DNA of 5,025 bases from an uncultured Acidaminococcus sp. (GTDB taxonomy: Bacteria > Bacillota > Negativicutes > Acidaminococcales > Acidaminococcaceae), in NCBI GenBank assembly GCA_900770265.1, contig CAAGJR010000071.1, positions 1-5,025 on the forward strand, written 5' to 3'. Under the pieces are notes generated by a model. It did no database searches. It saw only the letters and a list, made by a program, of their open reading frames with translations, and had not been told where the DNA came from. A program made the translations under genes and the position numbers. Shown here one piece after another: positions 1 to 4,963 of this stretch (positions within the stretch are counted from its first letter, which is position 1; each line of letters begins with the position of its first letter).

Positions 1-62
1 GATACAGCGAACGCATCCATGGAAAGAGACACCGCCAGCAGGAATAAGGTCAGTGCATTCAT
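1..62 (-). CDS. mntP: MntP-family manganese efflux pump, N-terminal fragment
   Basis: Only the first 20 codons and two bases of the next (always Ser) are in the window; the gene runs off the left edge. The translation begins MNALTLFLLAVSLSMDAFAV. The hydrophobic first helix ending in SMDAFAVS is the typical opening of MntP (DUF204), an inner-membrane protein that exports Mn(II). The conserved Asp of SMDAF sits in this helix. The ATG at 62-60 overlaps the TGA of the upstream small gene as ATGA, and an AGGGG sequence lies 8 nt before it, so translational coupling is likely. Family membership rests on about 21 residues, but the motif is distinctive. The rest of the protein cannot be assessed. 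Confidence 0.8.
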   Translation of the reverse strand, partial: MNALTLFLLAVSLSMDAFAV

Positions 63-367
63 TTCTGGATCCCCTGCAGGACGAAGTAGGTCAGAAAGCG
101 CAGGACCCGCAGCTCTTTCTCGTTATGCCGCTTGTCCTCGCTCATCTTGCCGAACACCGGCAGGGCCGTCTTCAGCATGGCCTTTGTAATGCCGTGCTGG
201 CGTACGCCGCCCTGGTTCACGCTCTTTTCGAACCCTTCCAGTACCTGCAGGCTCTGGCGTTTCTGGGCACCGGTGAGCTTGCCGTTACTCAGGATCTGTT
301 TTTTGATGACGTCTTTCTGTTCCAGGAAATCCTGCTTGTCCAGGAGTTCCGTTCCTTCTGTTGTCAT
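59..367 (-). CDS. Hypothetical protein, 102 aa, coupled to mntP
   Basis: I do not recognise this protein. It is 102 residues, charged and predicted mostly helical. It has an acidic start (MTTEGTELLDKQ), a Lys/Gln-rich middle (residues 18-50), an NQGGVRQHG turn at 51-59, and a basic C-terminal helix ending in FLTYFVLQGIQK. There is no signal peptide, no clear membrane segment and no cysteine. I chose the ATG at 367 because GGGAG lies 10 nt upstream. A longer reading to 418 would use an ATG with no comparable ribosome site. Its stop overlaps the mntP start by four bases, so the two are probably made from one mRNA. A promoter (444-473) lies 76 nt upstream. A role connected with manganese export is suggested only by this coupling. 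Codon use resembles its neighbours. Confidence 0.75.
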   Translation of the reverse strand: MTTEGTELLDKQDFLEQKDVIKKQILSNGKLTGAQKRQSLQVLEGFEKSVNQGGVRQHGITKAMLKTALPVFGKMSEDKRHNEKELRVLRFLTYFVLQGIQK

Positions 368-443
368 GTTTCTGTTACTCCCCCAGGCGGGCTTCCCCAC
401 CGGCTCTTCCACAGCCACTGGCGCCCGCAGATTTGATTCTAAT

Positions 444-473
444 ATTGTATCATTTTTGAAAGGGGAAAATCAA
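444..473 (-). promoter_or_regulatory. Promoter for the small gene and mntP
   Basis: On the minus strand, TTGATT (473-468) is followed after 18 nt by TACAAT (449-444). A TG one base before the -10 box makes it an extended -10 promoter. The -35 box contains the TGA stop of the M24 peptidase gene, so this transcript would start near 437, giving a leader of about 70 nt. No terminator is visible between the peptidase stop and the small gene, so read-through from the peptidase gene is also possible. Confidence 0.6.
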
Positions 474-1705
474 CGGACCACCCGCAGGGGCTGGGGCCCG
501 CCCGTCAGGCACACAGGGCCGTCCGGACCGATCCGGTACGTGTTTTCCGTCCCCACCATGCCCAGTTCCGGCAGGGCGATCTTGGGTTCCACGGCGAACA
601 CCATGTTTTCCCGGACTTTCTCCTTCACGCCGCCGGCGATCACAGGGGTTTCATCCATGCACATGCCGATGCTGTGGCCCAGGAACCGGCCGCCGTTCAT
701 GAAGATTCCCTCATAGCGGGGATCGAAATCCGCCATGACCTGGTCGTAGATATCCCCCAGCACCGCACCCGGCTTCATCAGGGAAATGGTCTTCTGTTCC
801 AGGGCCAGGCAGTAGTTGTAGGCCCGGAGGATCTCTTCTTTGGCCGGATCCCGGTCCAGGTCGCCGTAATAATACACCACGGTCTTATCCGTATTGTACC
901 CGTCGAACCCGCAGGGGATGTCCAGGTACACCAGCCGTCCCTGTTTCAGCAGCCGGAAGGCGGACCCGATGCTCTGCACCGCCACACAGGTACCGCCGGT
1001 GCCGCCGGGGCCGTCGAAGGCTGTACGCACCAGGGCACTCTTGCCGAAGGACGCCAGGCCGATCACATCCTCGCCCAGGGGCCGGTTGGTGCGGGCCACG
1101 CCCTGGCTGCCCTTCAGCACCATGCGCAGGTACAGCTGGATGGCCAGTTCCGCCTCGCTGATGCCTTCCTTCAAAAATACCGGAGCCTCCTGCATGAGCA
1201 CGTCCCCGTGGATCCGGCCGCTGGTGGCCAGCAAAGCCAGTTCATAAGGACTCTTCACGCTGCGCAGCTGGCCCAGGATGGGATCCAGGTTCTTCCGGCT
1301 GGTAAAAGGGAAATATTTGTGGAAGAACCGCAGCCATTCCAGGGAGGTGTGCTTTTCGTCCAGATACACTTCCGCAGGCAGGTCTTCCCCGTAGAACTGG
1401 GCCGCCTGCCGGTAGCTGTGCATAGGCAGGATCTGGGTGGAGGGCAGCAGGGATTCGTTCCGGGCCCGCTCCAGGCTGCGCCGCACCCATAAAATGGCGT
1501 CCTGGGGACGCACCAGGAAGGCCCCTTCCTGCATGGTGCCCGTAAAATAATACATATCCAGTTTATCGCTGACCACCGCCATCTGCCAGGACGGGTCCTG
1601 CTCCGTCAGAGCGGCCCGCAGCCGTTCCAGCCGGCCCTGCAGTTCCTCCTGGGGCACCCGCCGCAGATCCTCGCTGACCAGGATATCGTGTTCCAAAAAA
1701 GCCAT
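470..1705 (-). CDS. M24-family metallopeptidase (Xaa-Pro dipeptidase/aminopeptidase P-like)
   Basis: This is a 411-residue cytoplasmic protein with the two-domain plan of the pita-bread M24 peptidases. An N-terminal creatinase-like domain (about 1-145) contains VSDKLDMYYFTG. The C-terminal catalytic domain runs from about 155 to 411. The five expected metal ligands are present: Asp262 and Asp273 (in LDIPCGFDGYNTDKT, 11 apart as usual), His344 (LGHSIG), Glu373 (AVEP) and Glu387 (GTENT). The second, catalytic-type His of many prolidases (HE in GHGIGLEVHE) is Asp351 here (CMDE), a form I recall from clostridial prolidase-like proteins with unclear substrates. A Gly-rich FDGPGGTGG segment at 230-238 fits that subgroup. 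The ATG at 1705 has AGGAGG 8 nt upstream and was chosen over an in-frame ATG at 1852, which would run translation through a terminator hairpin. Peptide bond cleavage next to proline is the family expectation; the actual substrate is unknown. Confidence 0.88.
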   Translation of the reverse strand: MAFLEHDILVSEDLRRVPQEELQGRLERLRAALTEQDPSWQMAVVSDKLDMYYFTGTMQEGAFLVRPQDAILWVRRSLERARNESLLPSTQILPMHSYRQAAQFYGEDLPAEVYLDEKHTSLEWLRFFHKYFPFTSRKNLDPILGQLRSVKSPYELALLATSGRIHGDVLMQEAPVFLKEGISEAELAIQLYLRMVLKGSQGVARTNRPLGEDVIGLASFGKSALVRTAFDGPGGTGGTCVAVQSIGSAFRLLKQGRLVYLDIPCGFDGYNTDKTVVYYYGDLDRDPAKEEILRAYNYCLALEQKTISLMKPGAVLGDIYDQVMADFDPRYEGIFMNGGRFLGHSIGMCMDETPVIAGGVKEKVRENMVFAVEPKIALPELGMVGTENTYRIGPDGPVCLTGGPQPLRVVR

Positions 1706-1756
1706 AGGATGTACCTCCTGTAAATTCAAGCTTGTACCGGGTTCCATCTTACCACG

Positions 1757-1795
1757 AAAAAGGAGCTGCTGCACGTTTTTCATGCAGCAGCTCCT
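1757..1795 (-). terminator. Intrinsic terminator/attenuator ahead of the M24 gene
   Basis: On the minus strand AGGAGCTGCTGCA (1795-1783) pairs perfectly with TGCAGCAGCTCCT (1773-1761) across a 9-nt loop. The run of five T (1761-1757) that ends the stem gives a classic Rho-independent terminator. It lies about 75 nt downstream of a consensus promoter and about 50 nt upstream of the peptidase start, which is the position of an attenuator. It would also stop any transcript reading through from bioA, for which no other terminator is visible. Confidence 0.8.
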
Positions 1796-1814
1796 GACGG
1801 GTTGATTCTCATGG

Positions 1815-1844
1815 GCTCCCCGCCCCGGAGGGACGGGGCAGAGC
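1815..1844 (-). other. G+C-rich leader hairpin
   Basis: On the minus strand GCCCCG (1839-1834) pairs with CGGGGC (1827-1822) around a 6-nt loop. The flanking GCTCT (1844-1840) pairs with GGAGC (1819-1815), including one G-U pair and leaving a two-G bulge. It precedes the terminator hairpin by 19 nt. Its 5' arm GCTCT could instead pair weakly with GGAGC in the terminator stem, a possible but unproven antiterminator arrangement. Confidence 0.5.
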
Positions 1845-1875
1845 GAAATCATGGCTCACTTGATTCGATGGTTCC

Positions 1876-1904
1876 ATTATAGGCCCGCCCATGCATTATG
1901 TCAA
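1876..1904 (-). promoter_or_regulatory. Consensus sigma-A promoter of the M24 gene
   Basis: On the minus strand there is an exact TTGACA (1904-1899), a 17-nt spacer and an exact TATAAT (1881-1876). The predicted start is an A near 1869. Such a perfect promoter would be very strong, which fits a gene held back by a repressor site over the -35 box and an attenuator downstream. Confidence 0.9.
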
Positions 1905-1928
1905 CCACGTTTTTTTGTCGGTTAACAT
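1898..1928 (-). promoter_or_regulatory. BirA-like operator over the M24 promoter
   Basis: ATGTTAACC (1928-1920, minus strand) and GGTTGACAT (1906-1898) form an inverted repeat with 8 of 9 matching positions, separated by 13 nt. The right arm contains the -35 box TTGACA. The arms match the Firmicute biotin-repressor pattern (GTTAACC ... GGTTnAC) and closely resemble the site before bioY (GTTAACC, 14 nt, GGTTGACA). The spacer is one base shorter than at bioY, and this is the main reason for doubt. Confidence 0.6.
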
Positions 1929-1941
1929 ACATTATTTATCA

Positions 1942-1969
1942 GCCACTACCCACTAACCACTAATCACTT
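1942..1969 (-). repeat. Heptamer array at the end of bioA
   Basis: Four tandem 7-bp units read on the minus strand as AAGTGAT, TAGTGGT, TAGTGGG and TAGTGGC. The array begins within the last codons of bioA and supplies its TAG stop. It resembles two other AGTG-containing heptamer arrays in this window (4207-4241 and 4945-4958). Confidence 0.7.
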
Positions 1970-3297
1970 AAAATGGCTTCCAATATCCCCATCGCCTGCC
2001 CCAGCTCTTCCTTCGTAATATTCAGCGGCGGATTGAAATACAGCACATCCCCCAGGGGCCGCAGCACCAGACCCCGGTCCAGGGCCTTTTTGTACAGCCG
2101 GTACCCCACCCGCTGATCCGCCGGGAACGGCTGTTTCGTCTTTTTGTCCGCCACCAGTTCCAGGGCGTGGATCAGTCCGATGTGCCGGATTTCTCCCACG
2201 TGGAGGTGGCCGCCGAACCGTTCTTCCATCTCCTTTGTCAGCCAGCGGGCCGTTTCCCGGGCCTTCGGCAGGATCTGCTGCCGTTCCAGCACGTCCAATA
2301 CCCCCAGCGCCGCCGCACAGCCCAGGGGATTGCCGGCGTACGTATGGCTGTGGAGGAAGGCCTTGTGGGTGCCATAATCATCGTAGAAGGCATCATAGAT
2401 CTTCCGGGTGGTCACGGTCAGGGACATGGGCAGATACCCGCCGGTAAGTCCTTTGGACAGGCACAGCACATCCGGCGTGATCCCGGCCTGCTCGCAGGCG
2501 AACAGGGTCCCCGTCCGGCCGAAACCTGTGGCGATCTCATCGGCGATCAGCAGTACGCCCCGGGCATCGCACAGGGCCCGCAGCTTCTTCAGGTATAGGG
2601 GAGGATACACCCGCATGCCGGCACTGCCCTGGAGCAGGGGTTCCACGATCATGGCCGCCGCTTCCTTCCCATAGCGGGCAAAGGCCTCCTCTGCTTTGGC
2701 AAAGCAGGGACAGCTGCAGGTTTCCCGATGCTGGCCATAGGGACAGCGATAGCAGTCCGGCGCCTCCACATGGACGGTCTCCATGAGCATGGGTTTATAT
2801 TTCAGGGCGAACAGATCCATGCTGCCCACAGAAAGCGCCCCGATGGTCTCCCCGTGGTACCCTTCCGTCAGGCACAGGAATTTCTGCCGCTCGGGGTGCC
2901 CTGTCTGCTGGTGGTACTGGAAGCACAGCTTCAGGGCCGCTTCCACCGCGGCAGACCCGTTGTCGTGGAACTGGAATTTGCTGAGGCCGGGCGGTACCAG
3001 CGCCTTCAGCCGGCGGGCCAGGGTGATGGCCGGTTCGTGGGTGAAATTGGCGAAGATCACATGCTCCAGTTTGTCCAGCTGCGCCTTGATCCGGGCATTC
3101 AGCACAGGGTTCGTATGCCCCAGCAGATTGGCCCACCAGGAGCTGACGATATCCAGAGAGGCTTTGCCGTGGGTGTCATAGAGCCAGCAGCCATGGGCAT
3201 GGTCGATGACCATGGGCGGCAGGGTTTCATAGTCCTTCATCTGGGAGCAGGGATGCCAGATCAGGTCCAGGTCTTGTTGTTCCAACGGTTGTTCCAT
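1960..3297 (-). CDS. bioA: Adenosylmethionine-8-amino-7-oxononanoate aminotransferase (DAPA synthase)
   Basis: BioA is a PLP-dependent class III aminotransferase that converts KAPA to 7,8-diaminopelargonate (DAPA), the step before BioD. The 445-residue length is normal. Visible landmarks are the substrate-pocket Trp pair in SSWWANLLGH (54-55), DNGSAAVEAALK (112-123), GYHGET (147-151, Tyr148 stacks on PLP in this family), IADEIATGFGRTG (251-263, Asp253 contacts the PLP nitrogen), the Schiff-base Lys282 in SKGLTGGYLP, and Arg413 in LRPLG, which matches the Arg that binds the KAPA carboxylate. Five cysteines cluster at 182, 185, 194, 196 and 198 (CYRCPYG ... CSCPC). The amino donor, SAM as in E. 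coli or lysine as in B. subtilis, cannot be decided here. The ATG at 3297 has AAAGGAG 6 nt upstream and lies 13 nt after bioD, so the two are cotranscribed. The stop lies in a heptamer repeat. Confidence 0.95.
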   Translation of the reverse strand: MEQPLEQQDLDLIWHPCSQMKDYETLPPMVIDHAHGCWLYDTHGKASLDIVSSWWANLLGHTNPVLNARIKAQLDKLEHVIFANFTHEPAITLARRLKALVPPGLSKFQFHDNGSAAVEAALKLCFQYHQQTGHPERQKFLCLTEGYHGETIGALSVGSMDLFALKYKPMLMETVHVEAPDCYRCPYGQHRETCSCPCFAKAEEAFARYGKEAAAMIVEPLLQGSAGMRVYPPLYLKKLRALCDARGVLLIADEIATGFGRTGTLFACEQAGITPDVLCLSKGLTGGYLPMSLTVTTRKIYDAFYDDYGTHKAFLHSHTYAGNPLGCAAALGVLDVLERQQILPKARETARWLTKEMEERFGGHLHVGEIRHIGLIHALELVADKKTKQPFPADQRVGYRLYKKALDRGLVLRPLGDVLYFNPPLNITKEELGQAMGILEAILSD

Positions 3298-3310
3298 GTT
3301 TTTCTCCTTT

Positions 3311-3997
3311 TCACTGGTACAATTCTTTTAATTTTTCTATTTTTATATTCAGTTCGGCATCATTTTTCCGGATACAAGCCAGAACCGGTACCTTGGTCAA
3401 TTGTTCCACCATGGCCCGGTTGTCTTCCTGCATGGGGTCCCCGGGGCGCCAATGGTTGAAAAAGATGCCCCGCACCGGGATATCCCGGTGCCGCAGATAC
3501 TCTACGGTCAAGACCGTACTGTTGATGGTCCCCAGCCCGGCATCGGCCACGATCACACACCCCAGCCCCAGCTCCCGGATCATATCTTCCAGCAGCAGGT
3601 GCTGCCGGGCATCCCAGCGCAGGGGGCACAGGATGCCGCCGCTGCCTTCCATGGTCAGATATTCATGTCCGGCTCCGGCCCGGGCAAAGTCCGTCCGGAT
3701 CCGTTCCAGTTCCACAGGCACCCCCGTATGCCGGGCCGCCAGATGAGGAGACACGGCCTCCTGATACACATAGGTCACCAGGTCCTCCAGGGGATCCGGG
3801 AGCCCGGCCGCCTGCTTCACCCAGGCAGCATCCCCGGGAATCAGGTGCCCCTCACCATCCGGTTCCGCCCCGCTGAGGGCCGCTTTATAGTAGCCGGCAT
3901 CCAGTCCTGCGTCCTTCAGTTTCTTTACGATCAGACCGGTCACGTAGGTCTTCCCCACATCCGTCCCGGTCCCCGTCACAAACAATGCCTTGCCCAT
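3311..3997 (-). CDS. bioD: ATP-dependent dethiobiotin synthetase
   Basis: BioD closes the ureido ring of dethiobiotin from DAPA, CO2 and ATP in the cytoplasm. The 228-residue protein has the family's features: P-loop GTGTDVGKT (9-17), Lys38 and Ser42 in YYKAALSG (the KxxxSG region that binds CO2/DAPA), Asp56 in PGDAAW (Mg/ATP), MEGSGGI (116-122, Glu117 as second Mg ligand), GLGTINST (154-161), and FFNHW (179-183) containing the Asn expected in the nucleotide-base pocket. I prefer the ATG at 3997, with AAAGGAG 6 nt upstream. An in-frame ATG at 4015 would add six residues and has only AAGG before it. The gene is followed 13 nt later by bioA, which uses its product's precursor DAPA. It is separated from bioY by about 240 nt of repeats but shares its direction, with no terminator or clear new promoter between. 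Confidence 0.95.
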   Translation of the reverse strand: MGKALFVTGTGTDVGKTYVTGLIVKKLKDAGLDAGYYKAALSGAEPDGEGHLIPGDAAWVKQAAGLPDPLEDLVTYVYQEAVSPHLAARHTGVPVELERIRTDFARAGAGHEYLTMEGSGGILCPLRWDARQHLLLEDMIRELGLGCVIVADAGLGTINSTVLTVEYLRHRDIPVRGIFFNHWRPGDPMQEDNRAMVEQLTKVPVLACIRKNDAELNIKIEKLKELYQ

Positions 3998-4045
3998 AAG
4001 AAACTCCTTTCCCAACCATTTTTACCTTGCAATCAGAACCCACCA

Positions 4046-4084
4046 CCAGCCATACGGCTGGTCCCCCGCCCTTGAAAAGGGCGG
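4046..4084. repeat. Paired palindromes between bioY and bioD
   Basis: Two adjacent perfect hairpins: CCAGCC/GGCTGG (4046-4051 with 4056-4061, 4-nt loop) and CCGCCCTT/AAGGGCGG (4066-4073 with 4077-4084, 3-nt loop). Neither is followed by a T-tract on the minus strand, so they are unlikely to be terminators. They look like a mobile or repetitive intergenic palindrome (REP/MITE-like), which I infer from their form and spacing. In the bio mRNA they could affect stability between bioY and bioD. Confidence 0.6.
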
Positions 4085-4122
4085 ATAAAAGGGGAAAAGG
4101 TTGCCAGATTTTGAATTCGTAG

Positions 4123-4170
4123 GGGTCTACCAAGATTTTTGCCGCAGGCAAAATATCGCCCGGTAGACCC
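4123..4170. repeat. Nested inverted repeat (cruciform-like element)
   Basis: GGGTCTACC (4123-4131) pairs perfectly with GGTAGACCC (4162-4170). Inside it TTTTGCC (4137-4143) pairs with GGCAAAA (4147-4153) around a 3-nt loop. This gives a 48-bp two-tier palindrome in the bioY-bioD gap with no coding capacity. It has the look of a dispersed intergenic repeat. With the neighbouring palindromes and the heptamer array it fills almost the whole gap, in which I see no gene. Confidence 0.65.
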
Positions 4171-4206
4171 GCCCCGCAACGTACACTTTGGACAACCTTC
4201 TTACTG

Positions 4207-4241
4207 CTCTTCACTCTTCACTCTGCACTCTTCACTCTCAC
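4207..4241 (-). repeat. Heptamer array at the end of bioY
   Basis: About five tandem 7-bp units, plus-strand CTCTTCA, CTCTTCA, CTCTGCA, CTCTTCA, CTCTCAC; on the minus strand the unit reads TGAAGAG. The array starts at the bioY stop codon (TGA at 4240-4238), just as another array covers the bioA stop. Confidence 0.75.
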
Positions 4242-4777
4242 ATCACCCATATCCCTGCCCGGTGGCACCGGAGCCCCACCACCGTGGCGCCCAGGCACAG
4301 CAGAAAATCCGGCACCACCTGCAGCACCCCGCAGAACCACAGGGCCGTCCAGAAGCTGATGGGGGCCTGGACCAGGTAGTTGGACGCCAGGTAGAAATAC
4401 CCGATACCCAGTACATACACCACGGCCATACCCGCCAGGTTGATGCCCAGGAGCCGCCGGAACGTCACGTCCCCCTGCCGGGCCAGCCGTCCGCAGAGCC
4501 AGGCCTGCACCGTAAAGCCCACCAGATAGCCGAACGTTGGCTGCAGGATGTAGGCCGGGCCGCCGCCGGAGGCGAACACCGGGATCCCCACAAGGCCCAT
4601 GGCCACATAAGTCCCCACGGCCACCGCTCCCAGCCGGGCTCCCAAAATCAGCCCCGCCAGCAGGGTGAACAAAAACTGCAGGGTATACACATCCGACCCC
4701 ACCGGGATCCGGATCAGGGCCCCCACAGCCACCAGAGCAATGAACAAACCACACAACACCATTTCACGCAAACGCAC
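4238..4777 (-). CDS. bioY: Biotin transporter BioY (ECF substrate-binding subunit)
   Basis: BioY is the S component of an energy-coupling-factor importer and binds biotin in the cytoplasmic membrane. The 179-residue, strongly hydrophobic protein is of normal length, with about six membrane segments (roughly 5-21, 33-47, 50-65, 80-95, 110-128 and 145-167). The family signature is clear: MRLREMVLCGLFIAL at the N-terminus, YTLQFLFTLLAG (31-42), LGARLGAV (45-52), then VGIPVFASGGGP (63-74) and LQPTFGYLVGF (78-88). Translation starts at GTG (4777), with GGAGG 7 nt upstream, and no in-frame ATG has a comparable site. It is first in the bio operon behind a BirA-type operator. The EcfT and EcfA subunits are not in the window, so it would rely on a shared module elsewhere. 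Its stop codon is the first base group of a heptamer array. Confidence 0.95.
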   Translation of the reverse strand: MRLREMVLCGLFIALVAVGALIRIPVGSDVYTLQFLFTLLAGLILGARLGAVAVGTYVAMGLVGIPVFASGGGPAYILQPTFGYLVGFTVQAWLCGRLARQGDVTFRRLLGINLAGMAVVYVLGIGYFYLASNYLVQAPISFWTALWFCGVLQVVPDFLLCLGATVVGLRCHRAGIWVM

Positions 4778-4809
4778 AGCCTCACCTCCAGAAATTTTCA
4801 GACTGTTCT

Positions 4810-4838
4810 ACCATACAGGAAGGAAAGGCTATTGTCAA
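4810..4838 (-). promoter_or_regulatory. Promoter of the bioY-bioD-bioA operon
   Basis: On the minus strand an exact TTGACA (4838-4833) is followed after 17 nt by TATGGT (4815-4810). Transcription should start near 4803, giving a short leader of about 26 nt with GGAGG before the GTG start. The -35 box is inside the BirA-like operator. Confidence 0.8.
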
Positions 4839-4864
4839 CCTAGTACAATAGTATGGTTAACGAA
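4831..4864 (-). promoter_or_regulatory. BirA (biotin repressor) operator before bioY
   Basis: TTCGTTAACC (4864-4855, minus strand) and GGTTGACAAT (4840-4831) are imperfect inverted halves separated by 14 nt. They match the known BirA pattern of Firmicutes (TTGTTAACC ... GGTTnACAA). The site covers the -35 box of the bioY promoter, so biotinoyl-AMP-bound BirA would block initiation of bioY-bioD-bioA when biotin is plentiful. BirA itself is not in the window. Confidence 0.85.
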
Positions 4865-4876
4865 AGGGATGGCCGC

Positions 4877-4913
4877 AAAAAAGGCGCTGTGAAATAATAC
4901 TTCACAGCGCCTT
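4877..4913 (-). terminator. Terminator of the gene to the right
   Basis: A perfect 13-bp stem, AAGGCGCTGTGAA (4881-4893) with TTCACAGCGCCTT (4901-4913), has a 7-nt loop. On the minus strand it is followed by six T (4882-4877), so it ends transcription of the gene entering from the right and insulates the bio operon. In the plus direction only a weak TTAAATT follows. Confidence 0.85.
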
Positions 4914-4919
4914 AAATTC

Positions 4920-4958
4920 GCCAGCGTAAGCTGGCTTCCATCGGCTAGTGACTAGTGA
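4920..4958. repeat. Small palindrome plus heptamer duplication
   Basis: GCCAGC/GCTGGC (4920-4925 with 4930-4935, GTAA loop) is followed by two exact copies of CTAGTGA (4945-4951 and 4952-4958). The composition resembles the heptamer arrays at the ends of bioA and bioY. It lies between the right-hand gene's stop and its terminator. Confidence 0.5.
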
Positions 4959-4963
4959 CGGGG

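Larger units (their letters stand above)
1706..1869 (-). promoter_or_regulatory. Structured 5' leader of the M24 peptidase gene
   Basis: With a start near 1869, the mRNA has an untranslated leader of about 164 nt. In order it holds a possible short reading frame from an ATG at 1852, a G+C-rich hairpin (1815-1844), a terminator hairpin (1757-1795) and the AGGAGG ribosome site. Two short sequence blocks recur on either side of the first hairpin: GAATCAA with GAGCCATGA upstream, and GAGCCCATGA with GAATCAA downstream. No T-box sequence (TGGGTGGNACCGCG) and no riboswitch consensus that I know is recognisable. Conditional termination is inferred from the layout only. Confidence 0.5.

Noticed and set aside
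368..443. Possible yybP-ykoY Mn riboswitch before the mntP unit, suggested by GGGGGAGTAAC
   Set aside because: The GGGGAGTA-like string is just the ribosome site of the small gene. The leader is only about 70 nt, and the second conserved half of that riboswitch is absent.
674..1492. Long plus-strand open frame opposite the M24 peptidase
   Set aside because: Its translation is rich in His, Gln and Pro with no family motif, it lacks a ribosome site, and the opposite strand encodes a protein with all M24 metal ligands. It is a shadow of G+C-rich coding DNA.
1706..1869. T-box leader before the M24 gene
   Set aside because: There is a terminator hairpin, but I find no TGGGTGGNACCGCG antiterminator sequence and no specifier-loop layout.
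2728..3459. Plus-strand open frame of 243 codons opposite bioA and the end of bioD
   Set aside because: It spans two convincing genes on the other strand and has no recognisable domain or start signal.
4046..4084. Terminator between bioY and bioD
   Set aside because: The hairpins are perfect, but no T-tract follows them on the minus strand, so intrinsic termination is unlikely.
3885..4214. Minus-strand open frame of 109 codons in the bioY-bioD gap
   Set aside because: It runs through palindromic repeats and into bioD in another frame; no ribosome site or motif supports it.
4139..4843. Plus-strand open frame opposite bioY
   Set aside because: The translation is low-complexity, rich in His, Gln and Pro, and it crosses the repeat array and the bioY promoter. 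The minus strand holds an unmistakable BioY.
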